A program made the translations under genes and the position numbers. A DNA stretch of 64,000 nucleotides from Brevundimonas sp. (GTDB lineage: Bacteria; Pseudomonadota; Alphaproteobacteria; Caulobacterales; Caulobacteraceae): contig NZ_JAIXTC010000012.1 of assembly GCF_027484365.1 (NCBI RefSeq), positions 1 to 64,000 of the forward strand, written 5' to 3'. Numbering within the stretch: position 1 is the stretch's first letter; every line of letters begins with the position of its first letter. Below the pieces are notes generated by a model. The model saw nothing but the letters and a program-made list of their open reading frames with translations. It was not told where the DNA came from and ran no database searches. Shown piece by piece: positions 1-9,794 of the stretch.

Positions 1-174
1 CAGGTGGTTCGCAGCGGCGCGACGGGGATCGGCGGCGAGGATCTTCCGGTAGAGATTTGCCGCTTCGTCCAGCCGCCCACTTTGGTGATGCTGAATAGCG
101 ACCGCGAGCATTGCGCCGGCCGGATCGGCCTCGGCGTCCGCCTTTGCGTCTGCGCGAGGCTGCTTCCGGTCCAT
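1..174 (-). CDS. TPR-repeat protein, N-terminal part (cut by window edge)
   Basis: Reading the minus strand from an ATG at 174 gives an open frame of 58 codons that runs off the window. After a charged start (MDRKQPRADAKADAEADP) comes a segment with the spacing of a tetratricopeptide repeat: a small/large residue pattern, then SGRLDEAANLYRKILAADPR, then AAANHL opening the next helix. TPR proteins are protein-protein interaction scaffolds. In related bacteria similar N-termini often precede sulfotransferase or glycosyltransferase domains, but nothing beyond the first repeat is visible here, so the function is open. No signal peptide is seen. Confidence 0.7.
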   Translation of the reverse strand, partial: MDRKQPRADAKADAEADPAGAMLAVAIQHHQSGRLDEAANLYRKILAADPRRAAANHL

Positions 175-258
175 TGGCTGTCACTTTCCTGCGGCCGGGG
201 CATCGTCCGGTGGAGTGAACCGGACCGGGTCTGCCGCAGGCTATTTGGCCCAAGTTAA

Positions 259-465
259 GCGGCCAGGGGCAATTCGACCAGCATCGAGGACGACTGCTTC
301 ATCGGCGCCCGTTCCGAGGTCGTGGGGGGCGTCATCGTCCGCCAGGGTGCGGTGCTGGCCATGGGCGTCTATATTTCGGCCACGACCAGAATCGTCGACC
401 GCGCGACCGGCGAGATCACGCGCGGCGATAGGCCACCTGGAAGTCCCGCCCGGTGTCGTTCCCAG
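259..465 (+). pseudogene. dapD: dapD remnant (tetrahydrodipicolinate N-succinyltransferase fragment)
   Basis: Frame 259 onward reads [19 protein letters not shown], then [19 protein letters not shown], then [14 protein letters not shown]. This follows the left-handed beta-helix core and the GVYI...R.vDR.TGEI segment of DapD, which succinylates tetrahydrodipicolinate in lysine/diaminopimelate synthesis. A stop codon (256-258) lies just upstream. Near 430 the likeness jumps to another frame (LEVPPGVVP, compare the family's GEVPPYSVVVPG) and then fades. Only roughly residues 190-240 of a family normally about 275 long are present, with no start codon. This is a decayed fragment; an intact dapD presumably lies elsewhere. 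The identification comes from remembered family sequence, not a search. Confidence 0.75.
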
Positions 466-744
466 GTATGGCGCAGGTGGCGATTCCGGAGTTTCCCACG
501 TTAAGTCGCGTAACTCAGGAAACGGCCCGATGACCCCCTCAGCCCACTCTGGGAAGGGTCCGGGCCGGCATGATTTCGCCAGCTCAAATCTCCGCTAACT
601 ATCAGGTATATAACGCTTTTTCACCAGTCCGTGAGTAGCCTTCGTAATGCGGGGGTCAGGTGTTCGGGTCACCTAAGCGGCACCACTCCCCTCTGGCATA
701 ACGCCGTCATCCTGTAGGATGTGCGGGCGAATCAGGGGGCGATC
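466..744. other. Intergenic stretch without recognisable gene
   Basis: Between the dapD remnant and the carbonic anhydrase I see no credible coding frame, RNA gene or strong hairpin. The stretch is somewhat less GC-rich than its surroundings and should hold the carbonic anhydrase promoter, but no clear -35/-10 pair can be assigned. Confidence 0.4.
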
Positions 745-1527
745 ATGGGTTTAGGCAATTCCGTTGCGGCGGCCGTGACGGCGGCTGTTGCCCTTTCCGG
801 GGCGGCTCTGGCCCAGGACCACGGCCACGAGGCCGAGGCGACGCCTGCGGCCCACGGGCCCGGCTGGTCCTATCGCGGTCCGACCGGGCCCGAATACTGG
901 AGTCGCCTGGACACGGCCTTCGCGGCCTGTGCGGCCGGCCAGCAGGAAAGCCCGATCGATCTTTCCGGCGCCGTTTCCGCCGATCTGGAGCCGCTGGACC
1001 TGCAGTGGCGTCGGCTTCCTGCCCGGGTATTCGACACCGGCCACGCGATCCAGGTCGAGGCCTCTCCCGGGTCCAACCTGACGATGGGCGGCAAGGGGTA
1101 TCAGCTGCTTCAGTTCCATGTGCATCAGCCCAGTGAGCACCTGCTGAACGGGCACCGCTATCCGCTGGAGATCCATTTCGTTCACACGGCGCCGGACGGG
1201 ACCCTGGGCGTCGTCGGGGTCTTCGCCGAGCCGGGCGAGAGCAATGCGGTGCTGCAGACGGTGCTGGCGGCGGTCGCATCCGCCGGGCCCGCCGATGACC
1301 GGCCCTCTCTGGATCTGACGTCACTGCTGCCCGAACAGCGCGGCTATTTCCGCTATGCAGGATCCCTGACGACGCCACCCTGCAGCGAGACCGTCGACTG
1401 GGCTGTGCTGGCCGAACCGATCACGGTGTCGGATGACCAGATCGAGGCCTTCGCCCGCCTGCACCCGGGCAACACCCGCCCGCTGCAGCCCCTGAATCGC
1501 CGGTTCCTGCTGCGCTCGGGACAGTGA
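745..1527 (+). CDS. Alpha-class carbonic anhydrase, periplasmic
   Basis: Zinc enzyme that interconverts CO2 and bicarbonate. I choose the ATG at 745 rather than the in-frame GTG at 721, because AGGGGG lies 7-10 nt upstream and the protein then opens with a signal peptide (MGLGNSVAAAVTAAVALSGAALA) cleaved before QDHGHE. Alpha-class signatures are present: QFHVHQPSEH with two zinc His (about residues 125 and 127), EIHFVH with the third (about 144), QESPIDL near the N-terminus, and GSLTTPPCSE in the C-terminal half. The length (260 aa) fits bacterial alpha-CAs. It stands alone; metK follows after about 100 nt. Function is confident. The physiological role (periplasmic CO2/HCO3- balance) is inferred. 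Confidence 0.93.
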   Translation: MGLGNSVAAAVTAAVALSGAALAQDHGHEAEATPAAHGPGWSYRGPTGPEYWSRLDTAFAACAAGQQESPIDLSGAVSADLEPLDLQWRRLPARVFDTGHAIQVEASPGSNLTMGGKGYQLLQFHVHQPSEHLLNGHRYPLEIHFVHTAPDGTLGVVGVFAEPGESNAVLQTVLAAVASAGPADDRPSLDLTSLLPEQRGYFRYAGSLTTPPCSETVDWAVLAEPITVSDDQIEAFARLHPGNTRPLQPLNRRFLLRSGQ

Positions 1528-1557
1528 CCGGCAAGCCGGGGCACGGCGTCCCTTGAT

Positions 1558-1579
1558 CATATAAGCATATCTTTATATG
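1558..1579. promoter_or_regulatory. Palindromic operator candidate upstream of metK
   Basis: Perfect 7-bp arms CATATAA and TTATATG flank an 8-bp centre (GCATATCT) that is itself nearly symmetric, so the whole 22-bp site differs from a perfect palindrome at few positions. It lies about 46 nt before the metK start in an otherwise GC-rich leader. It resembles the AT-rich palindromes described for ArsR-family SAH/methionine-cycle regulators (SahR) upstream of metK-type genes. That assignment is inferred. The regulator is not in this window. Confidence 0.6.
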
Positions 1580-1625
1580 TCTCCGGCCAACCCCGCCCGT
1601 CCTGGGCTGCCCGGAGCGATCCCCC

Positions 1626-2825
1626 TTGTCCCGTTCTTCCTTCCTCTTCACCTCTGAAAGCGTTTCCGAAGGCCACCCCGACAAGGTCGCCGACCGGATC
1701 TCGGACACCGTCGTGGACCTGTTCCTGTCCAAGGATCCCTATGCCCGTGTGGCCTGTGAGACCCTGACGACGACGAACCTGGTGGTGCTGGCCGGCGAGA
1801 TCCGCGGCAACGGGATCATGGACACGGACGGAAACTGGGCGCCGGGCGTCCAGGACGAGATCGAGGCCGCCGTGCGCGCTGCGGTCAAGGACATCGGCTA
1901 TGAGCAGACCGGCTTCCACTGGGACCGGTTCGAATTCATCAACCGCCTGCACGGCCAGTCGGCGGACATCGCCGTCGGCGTCGACGCGGCGGGCGAGAAG
2001 GATGAGGGCGCGGGCGACCAGGGCATCATGTTCGGCTACGCCTCGAACGAGACGCCGGAGTTGATGCCTGCGACCCTGCAGTACAGCCACAACATTCTGA
2101 AACGCCTGGCCGAGGTCCGCCACGGCGGCGACACCCGCCTCGAGCCCGACGCCAAGTCCCAGGTCACCATCCAGTATGTGGACGGCAAGCCCGTTCGCGC
2201 CACCTCCATCGTCCTGTCGACCCAGCACGCCCCGGGCCTGTCGTCGGCCGACGTCGCCGAGATCGTGAAGCCCTACATCCTCGACGTGCTGCCGGAAGGC
2301 TTCACCGACGAGACCACCGTCTGGCACATCAACCCGACCGGCATCTTCGAGATCGGCGGACCGGACGGCGACGCGGGCGTGACCGGCCGCAAGATCATCG
2401 TCGACACCTACGGCGGCGCGGCTCCGCACGGCGGCGGCGCCTTCTCCGGCAAGGACCCGACCAAGGTCGACCGCTCGGCCGCCTACGCCTGCCGCTACCT
2501 GGCCAAGAATGTGGTGGCCGCCGGCCTCGCCGACCGCTGCACCATCCAGATTTCCTACGCCATCGGCGTGGCCAAGCCCCAGTCGATCCACGTCGACCTG
2601 CACGGCACCGGCAAGGGCTCGGTCACCGAGGCCGTTCTGGAGGACAAGATCCTGGGCCTGATCGGCGGCGCCACCCCCCGGGCGATCCGCGAGCACCTGG
2701 GCCTGAACAAGCCGATCTACGCCCGCACCGCCGCCTACGGTCACTTCGGCCGCACGCCGGATGCGGACGGCGGCTTCAGCTGGGAAAAGACCGACCTGAT
2801 CGACCAGCTCAAGGCCCTCGCCTGA
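1626..2825 (+). CDS. metK: S-adenosylmethionine synthetase
   Basis: Makes S-adenosylmethionine from methionine and ATP in the cytoplasm, feeding methyl transfer reactions including the tRNA methylation by trmB two genes on. Family motifs: [11 protein letters not shown] at the N-terminus (ATP binding), [15 protein letters not shown] in the middle, and the phosphate-binding loop [16 protein letters not shown]. The 399-aa length is slightly above the E. coli enzyme (384) and usual for alphaproteobacteria. The start is TTG at 1626 ([11 protein letters not shown]), with GGAG about 9 nt upstream; no ATG is available before the SESVSEG motif. A palindrome at 1558-1579 suggests transcriptional control by methionine-cycle status. 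Confidence 0.98.
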   Translation: MSRSSFLFTSESVSEGHPDKVADRISDTVVDLFLSKDPYARVACETLTTTNLVVLAGEIRGNGIMDTDGNWAPGVQDEIEAAVRAAVKDIGYEQTGFHWDRFEFINRLHGQSADIAVGVDAAGEKDEGAGDQGIMFGYASNETPELMPATLQYSHNILKRLAEVRHGGDTRLEPDAKSQVTIQYVDGKPVRATSIVLSTQHAPGLSSADVAEIVKPYILDVLPEGFTDETTVWHINPTGIFEIGGPDGDAGVTGRKIIVDTYGGAAPHGGGAFSGKDPTKVDRSAAYACRYLAKNVVAAGLADRCTIQISYAIGVAKPQSIHVDLHGTGKGSVTEAVLEDKILGLIGGATPRAIREHLGLNKPIYARTAAYGHFGRTPDADGGFSWEKTDLIDQLKALA

Positions 2826-2924
2826 TCCGGCCTGACAGGTCCCTTTCGGGATATTGACGCGGCCGGTCCTTCCACGCATGTCGCGGAAAGGACCGGCGAT
2901 GGCCGTCGGTCAGGGGAATGTTGT

Positions 2925-3290
2925 ATGATGAAAACCATGATCACGGGCGCCATGGCCGCCCTCTGCATGCTCGCCGGCGCCGCGCCCGCCTCGGCCCAGG
3001 CCGACGGCGACTACTACACGTTCGATCTGGTCAACCAGAGCGACTACACCATCCTGACCTTCAAGACCGGCGAGCCCGGCGGCACCTACAGCCAGGACTG
3101 GATGCCGACGCGCGTCCTGGAGTCCGGCGACAGTGTCGCGATGCGGTTCTACGATTCCGAAGAAGCGTGCATCTACTACGTCAAGGTCACCTTCACCGAC
3201 GGCGACGCCTGGGAAGAGCGTCTGGACTTCTGCGACCTCGAGTATGTCGTCGTCACCAACGAAGGCATCTCCGGCACGAACGGCGACTGA
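2925..3290 (+). CDS. Small secreted protein, paralogue of the protein at 8553-8966
   Basis: A 121-aa protein with a signal peptide (MMKTMITGAMAALCMLAGAAPASAQA), predicted to be exported to the periplasm. The mature part reads as beta-strands: DLVNQSDYTIL, then VLESGDSVAMRF, a Cys in SEEACIYYV, KVTFTDGD, and a second Cys in LDFCDLE. The order and both cysteines match the protein at 8553-8966 (HNQTGWS, LSPGQSVVVT, SGACRYS, RAEFDNGQ, NACQV), so the two are paralogues of one small family with a probable disulfide. I do not recognise a function. It sits between metK and trmB. The start may be ATG 2925 or ATG 2928. Confidence 0.85.
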   Translation: MMKTMITGAMAALCMLAGAAPASAQADGDYYTFDLVNQSDYTILTFKTGEPGGTYSQDWMPTRVLESGDSVAMRFYDSEEACIYYVKVTFTDGDAWEERLDFCDLEYVVVTNEGISGTNGD

Positions 3291-3330
3291 CGCCTTTCAA
3301 CGGTCGTCGTCGCGGGCTAACAGGCGCGCG

Positions 3331-4032
3331 ATGACGACCGATCCTTCTTCCCACGGCCCCGACACGCCCCTCCGCACGTTCGGGCGGATCAAGTCGCGAC
3401 CGATCAAGCCGCGCCAGGCGGCCCTGTTCGACACCCTGATGCCTGTCGTGAAGGTTCCGGACCCGTCGGCCGGGCCGATCGACCCGGCGGTCCTGATGCC
3501 CGGGGCGAAAGAGGCGTGGCTGGAGATCGGCTTCGGCGGCGGCGAACATCTGGCGGCCCAGGCGGCGCGTCACCCGGCCGCCCTGATGATCGGCTGCGAG
3601 CCCTTTCTCAACGGTGTGGCCTCGGCCCTGCGGCACGTCGAGGAGGGCGGGCTGACGAACGTGCGCCTGCACGCCGACGACGCCCGCGCGGTGGTCCAGG
3701 CCCTGCCCGACGGGTCGCTGGACAGGATCATGATCCTGTTCCCCGATCCCTGGCACAAGCTGCGCCACAACAAGCGCCGCCTGATCCAGCCGGCCTTCGC
3801 CGCCGAGCTGGCCCGCAAGCTCAAGCCCGGCGGCCGGCTGCGTTTCGTCACCGACTGGAAGGACTATGCCGGATGGGCGCTGGAGCGGTTCCTGGCCACG
3901 CCGGGCCTGCGCTGGCTCGCCGACGAGGCCTCAGACTGGAAGGTCGCGCCGGAAGACCACGTCGTGACCCGCTACGAAGAGAAACGGCTCGGCGACACCG
4001 ATCCGATCTTTCTGGAGTTCGAACGAACCTGA
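3331..4032 (+). CDS. trmB: tRNA (guanine-N7-)-methyltransferase
   Basis: Methylates N7 of guanine 46 in the tRNA variable loop, using SAM. The 233-aa frame from ATG 3331 has the SAM-binding loop LEIGFGGGEHL, an acidic GCEPF segment, the family signature ILFPDPWHKLRHNKRR (FPDPW...H.KRR) and VTDWKDYAGW near the C-terminus. An open frame continues upstream to 3133, but it overlaps the preceding small gene and is not protein-like. The ATG is 40 nt after that gene's stop. The metK-trmB neighbourhood is common in alphaproteobacteria, where rimP-nusA usually follows; here rimP-nusA lies 21 kb away. Confidence 0.96.
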   Translation: MTTDPSSHGPDTPLRTFGRIKSRPIKPRQAALFDTLMPVVKVPDPSAGPIDPAVLMPGAKEAWLEIGFGGGEHLAAQAARHPAALMIGCEPFLNGVASALRHVEEGGLTNVRLHADDARAVVQALPDGSLDRIMILFPDPWHKLRHNKRRLIQPAFAAELARKLKPGGRLRFVTDWKDYAGWALERFLATPGLRWLADEASDWKVAPEDHVVTRYEEKRLGDTDPIFLEFERT

Positions 4033-4174
4033 TCGATCGCCGGTCGTCTGACCCCGGCTTTCTTGACCTGTGCAGGGGCTTTTGGCGCTGTTGGTCTCTT
4101 TGATCGCGACCTGGCGACTTTTTTGATCGATTTGGACCGGGTCGAAACGCCTCGCCTGACCTCAGCGGATCGGC

Positions 4175-4924
4175 TCAGGCCTGCCGGAACCCCAGCACGT
4201 CCTGCATGTCGTAGAGACCGGGCCGGCGCGTACGCACCCAGGCGGCGGCGGCCACGGCGCCCTTGGCGAACAGGGACCGGTCGATGGCCGAATGGCTGAG
4301 GGTCAGGACCTCATCGTCCGAGGCGAACAGGACCGTGTGTTCACCGACGATGCCGCCGCCACGGATCGAGGAGAAGCCGATGGTCCCTGCCTTCCGCTCG
4401 TCTGAAATCCCGTCATAGGGGGCGCTGCGCAGCTCGGACAGGTCGTGACCGCGACCCGATGCGGCGGCCTCCCCCAGCATCAGGGCGGTGCCCGACGGGG
4501 CGTCGATCTTCTTCCTGTGGTGGGCTTCAGTGATTTCGATGTCCCAGTCGCGAGCGTCGAGCCGCAGGGCCGCATGCTCGACCAGACCGATCAGGATATT
4601 GACGCCGAGAGAGAAGTTGCCGCTGCGGACGATGGCGACCCGTTCCGAGGCGGCCTGCAGGGCGGCTTCCTGGTCGTCCGAAAAGCCCGTCGAGCCGATG
4701 ACCAGGGCCGGGCCGCCGCGTTCGGCGCAGCTCCGGGCCAGAGCGACCGAGGCCTCCGCCGTCGAGAAGTCGATGACCACGTCGCACAGGCCCAGGTCCG
4801 GGGTCTCGCCCCAGTCGAAGCGCACGGCGACCATGACGTCCTCGCGCGCATCCAGCGCCTGTGAGACCGCGCGACCCATGCGGCCGCGTGCGCCGGAAAT
4901 CCCGACATGAAACAGTTCGCTCAA
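4175..4924 (-). CDS. dapB: 4-hydroxy-tetrahydrodipicolinate reductase
   Basis: NAD(P)H-dependent step of lysine and meso-diaminopimelate synthesis, needed for peptidoglycan. The 249-aa protein has the Rossmann loop GISGARGRMG at residues 8-17, VIDFSTAEA, and the catalytic/substrate signature EAHHRKKIDAPSGTA at about 132-146 (HH, K and the SGT loop), with GEHTVLFAS later. It is 37 nt downstream of dnaJ on the same strand, so it may be read through from the dnaK-dnaJ unit. It converges on trmB across a 142-nt gap that has T-runs on the plus strand but no convincing hairpin. A dapD fragment lies 3.7 kb away, but nothing shows that the two are linked. Confidence 0.97.
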   Translation of the reverse strand: MSELFHVGISGARGRMGRAVSQALDAREDVMVAVRFDWGETPDLGLCDVVIDFSTAEASVALARSCAERGGPALVIGSTGFSDDQEAALQAASERVAIVRSGNFSLGVNILIGLVEHAALRLDARDWDIEITEAHHRKKIDAPSGTALMLGEAAASGRGHDLSELRSAPYDGISDERKAGTIGFSSIRGGGIVGEHTVLFASDDEVLTLSHSAIDRSLFAKGAVAAAAWVRTRRPGLYDMQDVLGFRQA

Positions 4925-4961
4925 GACTCAGGCCCCCCGGCCACAAACCACTGACCTGGCG

Positions 4962-6167
4962 TCACTGCGCGTTCTCGCGTGAGGCCTTGGCCCCAGCCTC
5001 GGAACTGTCTTCAGAGCCCAGGATATCCGCCCAGAACCGCTTGGCCTTGCCGGCGAAGGAGGAGTTCCGCGGGTTCTGGCCGGCGCCGAAGGAGGCGGCC
5101 AGTTCCTGCATCAGCTCCTTCTGGCGCGCGGTCAGGTCTGTGGGGGTCTCGACGAACAGTTCGACCACCAGATCGCCCCGCTGGCGGCCGTTCAGGTGGG
5201 GCATGCCCTTGCCGCGAATACGGATGGTCTTGCCGGTCTGGGCGCCGGCGGGCACCGAAACCGGGGCCTTGCACTCGCCGTCGCAGGCCGAGGACACCAG
5301 ACAGGGCGCCTCGATGTCGCCGCCCAGGGCCGCGACCGTCATCGGCACCGGCACCGTGCAGAGCAGGTCCAGATTGTCGCGCTCGAACAGGTCGTGCGGC
5401 GTCACCGACAGGAAGACATAGAGGTCGCCGCGCGGGCCGCCGCGCGTCCCGGCGTCACCCTCGCCCGACAGGCGGATGCGGGATCCATCATCCACACCGG
5501 CGGGAACCTTCAGAGACAGTTTCCGGGTCTTCCGCACCTGACCGTGGCCGTGGCAGGTCGTGCAGGTGTCCGCCGGGGACAGACGCTGGCCCTGACCACC
5601 GCAGGACGGGCAGGTCCGTTCGACCTGGAAGAAGCCATTGGCCTGGCGCACACGCCCGGCGCCCTGGCAGGTGGAGCATGTCGTCGGTTTCGCGCCGTTC
5701 TTCGCGCCCGAGCCTTCGCAGGTCTCGCACGTCGCCGTGGTGGGCACGGCGATCTCGACCTCGGCGCCCTGATAGGCCTGCTCCAGGGTGATCTCGAGAT
5801 CGTAGCGCAGGTCCGAGCCGCGGCGCGGGCCGTTCGACTGGCGTCGGCCGCCGCCGCCGAACACGTCTCCGAAGGCGTCGCCGAAGACCTGGGAGAAGAT
5901 GTCGTTGACGTCGTGGAAGCCCTGCTGGCCCCCGCCCCCGCCACCGTTCACGCCGGCATGGCCGAAGCGGTCATAGGCGGCGCGTTTCTGGTCGTCCGAG
6001 AGGACCGTATAGGCCTCGGAGATCTCCTTGAACCGGGCCATCGACTCTTCCGAGCCGCCGTTGCGGTCCGGATGATGCTCCATCGCCAGCTTGCGATAGG
6101 CGGACTTCAGGCCGGCGGCATCAATGGTCCGCTCGACCGACAGCACCTCGTAATAATCACGCGCCAT
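4962..6167 (-). CDS. dnaJ: Chaperone DnaJ (Hsp40)
   Basis: Co-chaperone that delivers substrates to DnaK and stimulates its ATPase. Domains in order: J domain with the HPD motif (HHPDRN, about residue 32), a Gly-rich linker with GGGGGGQQGF followed by a Phe/Gly-rich stretch, and four zinc-binding CxxCxGxG repeats (CETCEGSG, CSTCQGAG, CPSCGGQG, CTTCHGHG). The C-terminal substrate-binding/dimerisation domain contains RGDLYVFLSVTPHDLFERD. The family is usually about 370-385 aa; this one is 401 aa owing to a polar tail rich in Ser, Ala and Glu. It lies 162 nt downstream of dnaK with a stem-loop between. Confidence 0.98.
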   Translation of the reverse strand: MARDYYEVLSVERTIDAAGLKSAYRKLAMEHHPDRNGGSEESMARFKEISEAYTVLSDDQKRAAYDRFGHAGVNGGGGGGQQGFHDVNDIFSQVFGDAFGDVFGGGGRRQSNGPRRGSDLRYDLEITLEQAYQGAEVEIAVPTTATCETCEGSGAKNGAKPTTCSTCQGAGRVRQANGFFQVERTCPSCGGQGQRLSPADTCTTCHGHGQVRKTRKLSLKVPAGVDDGSRIRLSGEGDAGTRGGPRGDLYVFLSVTPHDLFERDNLDLLCTVPVPMTVAALGGDIEAPCLVSSACDGECKAPVSVPAGAQTGKTIRIRGKGMPHLNGRQRGDLVVELFVETPTDLTARQKELMQELAASFGAGQNPRNSSFAGKAKRFWADILGSEDSSEAGAKASRENAQ

Positions 6168-6293
6168 GCGCAGACGTCCCTAAGCCGACCCCGACCATTC
6201 CGGCCACACCTTGAGTTCGAAGGCGCAAGCGGAGCGGCGACCCATGAAGGACATGGGCGCCAGGCGGCCTGATGCAAGTTTCATGAAAGTCAC

Positions 6294-6322
6294 GGTCCTC
6301 CCCCGGATCACAGGGGAGGACC
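6294..6322 (-). terminator. Stem-loop after dnaK
   Basis: Perfect 10-bp inverted repeat GGTCCTCCCC / GGGGAGGACC with a 9-nt loop, starting 7 nt after the dnaK stop codon in the dnaK-to-dnaJ direction. No clear U-run follows, so it may act as a partial terminator or as a 3'-end stabiliser that lowers dnaJ expression relative to dnaK. That role is inferred from structure and position. Confidence 0.6.
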
Positions 6323-6329
6323 ACGACGT

Positions 6330-8231
<1,902 letters not shown>

Positions 8232-8400
8232 GAGCCTGTCTTTTCTCCGTCTGGCGGGCGATGCGGCGGCCTTATCAGAAAGCGCCGCGCGTGACCGCCC
8301 CCGTTTTGTTGGCGCCGTGATCGCTGAGGGCGCTCGCACGGCAGAATGGGTTCAATTGCCGGGAAACCCCACGGATCTCGGGGTCTCTCGGGCTGGTCGG

Positions 8401-8431
8401 GATATGGGAAAGTCGCCATGCCCCGCAAGGG
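8401..8431 (-). promoter_or_regulatory. Sigma-32-type heat-shock promoter of dnaK
   Basis: On the minus strand CCCTTGCGG, a 14-nt spacer and then CCCATAT match the heat-shock consensus (CTTGAAA, 11-16 nt, CCCCATnT; Caulobacter dnaK uses a CTTGCG-type -35). The site is 170-200 nt before the dnaK start and predicts a leader of about 160 nt. The rest of 8232-8552 holds no gene that I can support. Confidence 0.7.
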
Positions 8432-8552
8432 CTTGATGGCTTCCGAGGTCGGAATCAGACAGAGTCAGGGGTCATCAGGTGCTTTGGAGCTTCCGCTCGG
8501 GCAATCTGCCGCCTGATTGCGGGTCACGGGCCCGCCCGTCCAGGACCCCGAT

Positions 8553-8966
8553 ATGCGCTCCCCGCCTCGCAAGCCCCGTCTTTCCGCTCCGGTTCTGGCC
8601 CTGGGTCTGGCCCTGTTCGGCCTGGCGGGAACGCAGGCGGAGGCTCAATCGACGTCGAAGCGCGTGGCTCCGGCGCCTGTGAGGGTGGCCATCCGCCAGT
8701 CGAACGACGCCTATAATCGCGATGTCCGCATCCATAACCAGACCGGCTGGTCGATGACCTATCTCTATGCCTCGTCAGGCGGGGAGTGGAGTGACGACCT
8801 GCTGGGGTCCGGCACCCTGTCGCCGGGTCAGAGCGTGGTGGTGACCATCGACGACGGTTCGGGCGCCTGCCGCTACTCTCTGCGCGCCGAGTTCGACAAC
8901 GGCCAGACCCTGCAACGCAGCGGCATCAACGCCTGCCAGGTCGCGGACTACTATTTCACGCGCTAG
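8553..8966 (+). CDS. Small secreted protein, paralogue of the protein at 2925-3290
   Basis: A 137-aa protein from ATG 8553, preceded by AGGA at a suitable distance; an upstream TTG at 8517 would only add residues before the signal peptide. The N-terminus is basic, then hydrophobic (APVLALGLALFGLAGTQAEAQ), so export is expected. The mature part carries two cysteines (SGACRYS, NACQV) and the strand pattern HNQTGWS, LSPGQSVVVT and RAEFDNGQ, in the same order as the metK-linked paralogue. The function is unknown to me. It is followed within 2 nt by alkB, which suggests co-transcription. Confidence 0.82.
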   Translation: MRSPPRKPRLSAPVLALGLALFGLAGTQAEAQSTSKRVAPAPVRVAIRQSNDAYNRDVRIHNQTGWSMTYLYASSGGEWSDDLLGSGTLSPGQSVVVTIDDGSGACRYSLRAEFDNGQTLQRSGINACQVADYYFTR

Positions 8967-8968
8967 GG

Positions 8969-9583
8969 ATGCGGGGCATGGAGCCCTTCCCCGACCTGCC
9001 CGGATTTCAATACTGGCCCGGACGGCTCGATGAGGTCGCCCAGGCCGCCCTGCTGGCCTCCATCACGGCCGCCCTCGATATCGCGCCCCTCTACCGGCCA
9101 GTCACCCCGGGCGGAAAGCCCTTCTCTGTCCAGATGAGCAACCTCGGCCCGCTCGGCTGGGTCTCGGACAAATCGGGCTATCGCTATCAGTCGACCCACC
9201 CCGTGACCGGCAGGCCCTGGCCGCCGATCCTGACGACCCTGCTGGATCTCTGGACCGAGCTGACTGGCTGGCCCGCCCCGCCCGACGCCTGTCTGGTGAA
9301 CCTCTACCGCGAGGATGCCCGTATGGGTCTGCATCAGGACCGGGACGAGGCTGACCTCGGTGCGCCTGTCCTTTCGGTCTCGCTCGGAGACACCGCCGTC
9401 TTCCGCATCGGTCCAGCGGGCAAGGGGCCCACGCGGTCGCTGAAACTCGCCTCGGGCGACGTCTGTGCCCTGTCCGGCCCCGCTCGGCTGGCCCGGCACG
9501 GCGTCGACCGGCTGCTGGCCGGATCGTCGCGGCTGATCCCGGGCGGCGGGCGCATCAACCTGACCCTGCGCCGTGCGACATAG
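8969..9583 (+). CDS. alkB: AlkB-type 2-oxoglutarate/Fe(II) dioxygenase (nucleic acid repair)
   Basis: Oxidative demethylase that removes 1-methyladenine/3-methylcytosine lesions, coupled to 2-oxoglutarate decarboxylation. The 204-aa protein shows the iron ligands HxD in LHQDRDE (about residues 116-118) and a distal His in LARHGVDR. The 2-oxoglutarate-binding RxNxTxR sequence is RINLTLRR near the C-terminus, and NLYRED is the nucleotide-recognition-lid-side segment. The start may be ATG 8969, which nearly abuts the upstream stop, or ATG 8978 (MEPFPDLPGF). It probably forms a two-gene unit with the small secreted protein upstream. No Ada-box-like regulator was found nearby. Confidence 0.93.
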   Translation: MRGMEPFPDLPGFQYWPGRLDEVAQAALLASITAALDIAPLYRPVTPGGKPFSVQMSNLGPLGWVSDKSGYRYQSTHPVTGRPWPPILTTLLDLWTELTGWPAPPDACLVNLYREDARMGLHQDRDEADLGAPVLSVSLGDTAVFRIGPAGKGPTRSLKLASGDVCALSGPARLARHGVDRLLAGSSRLIPGGGRINLTLRRAT

Positions 9584-9716
9584 AGCATGATCGTTTCTGG
9601 TGGACCCGCTTCGCGGGTCCGGCATGAAGCGTGAATCATGCTCTCGCCTGAATCTGGAGCCTGATTCACGGCATCAGCGGAATCGCGAAGCGATTCCACC
9701 TCAGCCGATCAGGCTC
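9582..9716. repeat. Double cruciform palindromic repeat after alkB
   Basis: Two adjacent units of the same plan. Unit 1 (9582-9644): outer arms AGAGCATGAT / ATCATGCTCT enclose a perfect hairpin GGACCCGC-TTC-GCGGGTCC. Unit 2 (9657-9716): outer arms GAGCCTGAT / ATCAGGCTC enclose GGAATCGC-GAA-GCGATTCC. GTGAATC (in unit 1) and GATTCAC (in unit 2) add a cross-unit pairing. The first arm overlaps the alkB stop codon. Palindromes beginning GAGCATGATC are a known class of dispersed intergenic repeat in alphaproteobacteria; membership is from memory. It may also end alkB transcription. Confidence 0.75.
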
Positions 9717-9794
9717 TGGACTCACGGGTCGGTGACTCGACGGAACCGTGCGGGCTGGTCAAAGTCCGCGGCGAAAATCGAGAAGGAAGCGCCG

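Noticed and set aside
721..744. GTG start for the carbonic anhydrase
   Set aside because: It would put eight polar residues before the signal peptide. ATG 745 has a good ribosome-binding site.
1528..1625. SAM riboswitch upstream of metK
   Set aside because: The gap is under 100 nt, and apart from the AT-rich palindrome I see no pseudoknot or SAM-II-like conserved pieces.
4033..4174. Terminator between trmB and dapB
   Set aside because: There is a T-run on the plus strand, but the only stem nearby is about 4 bp, so it is too weak to call.
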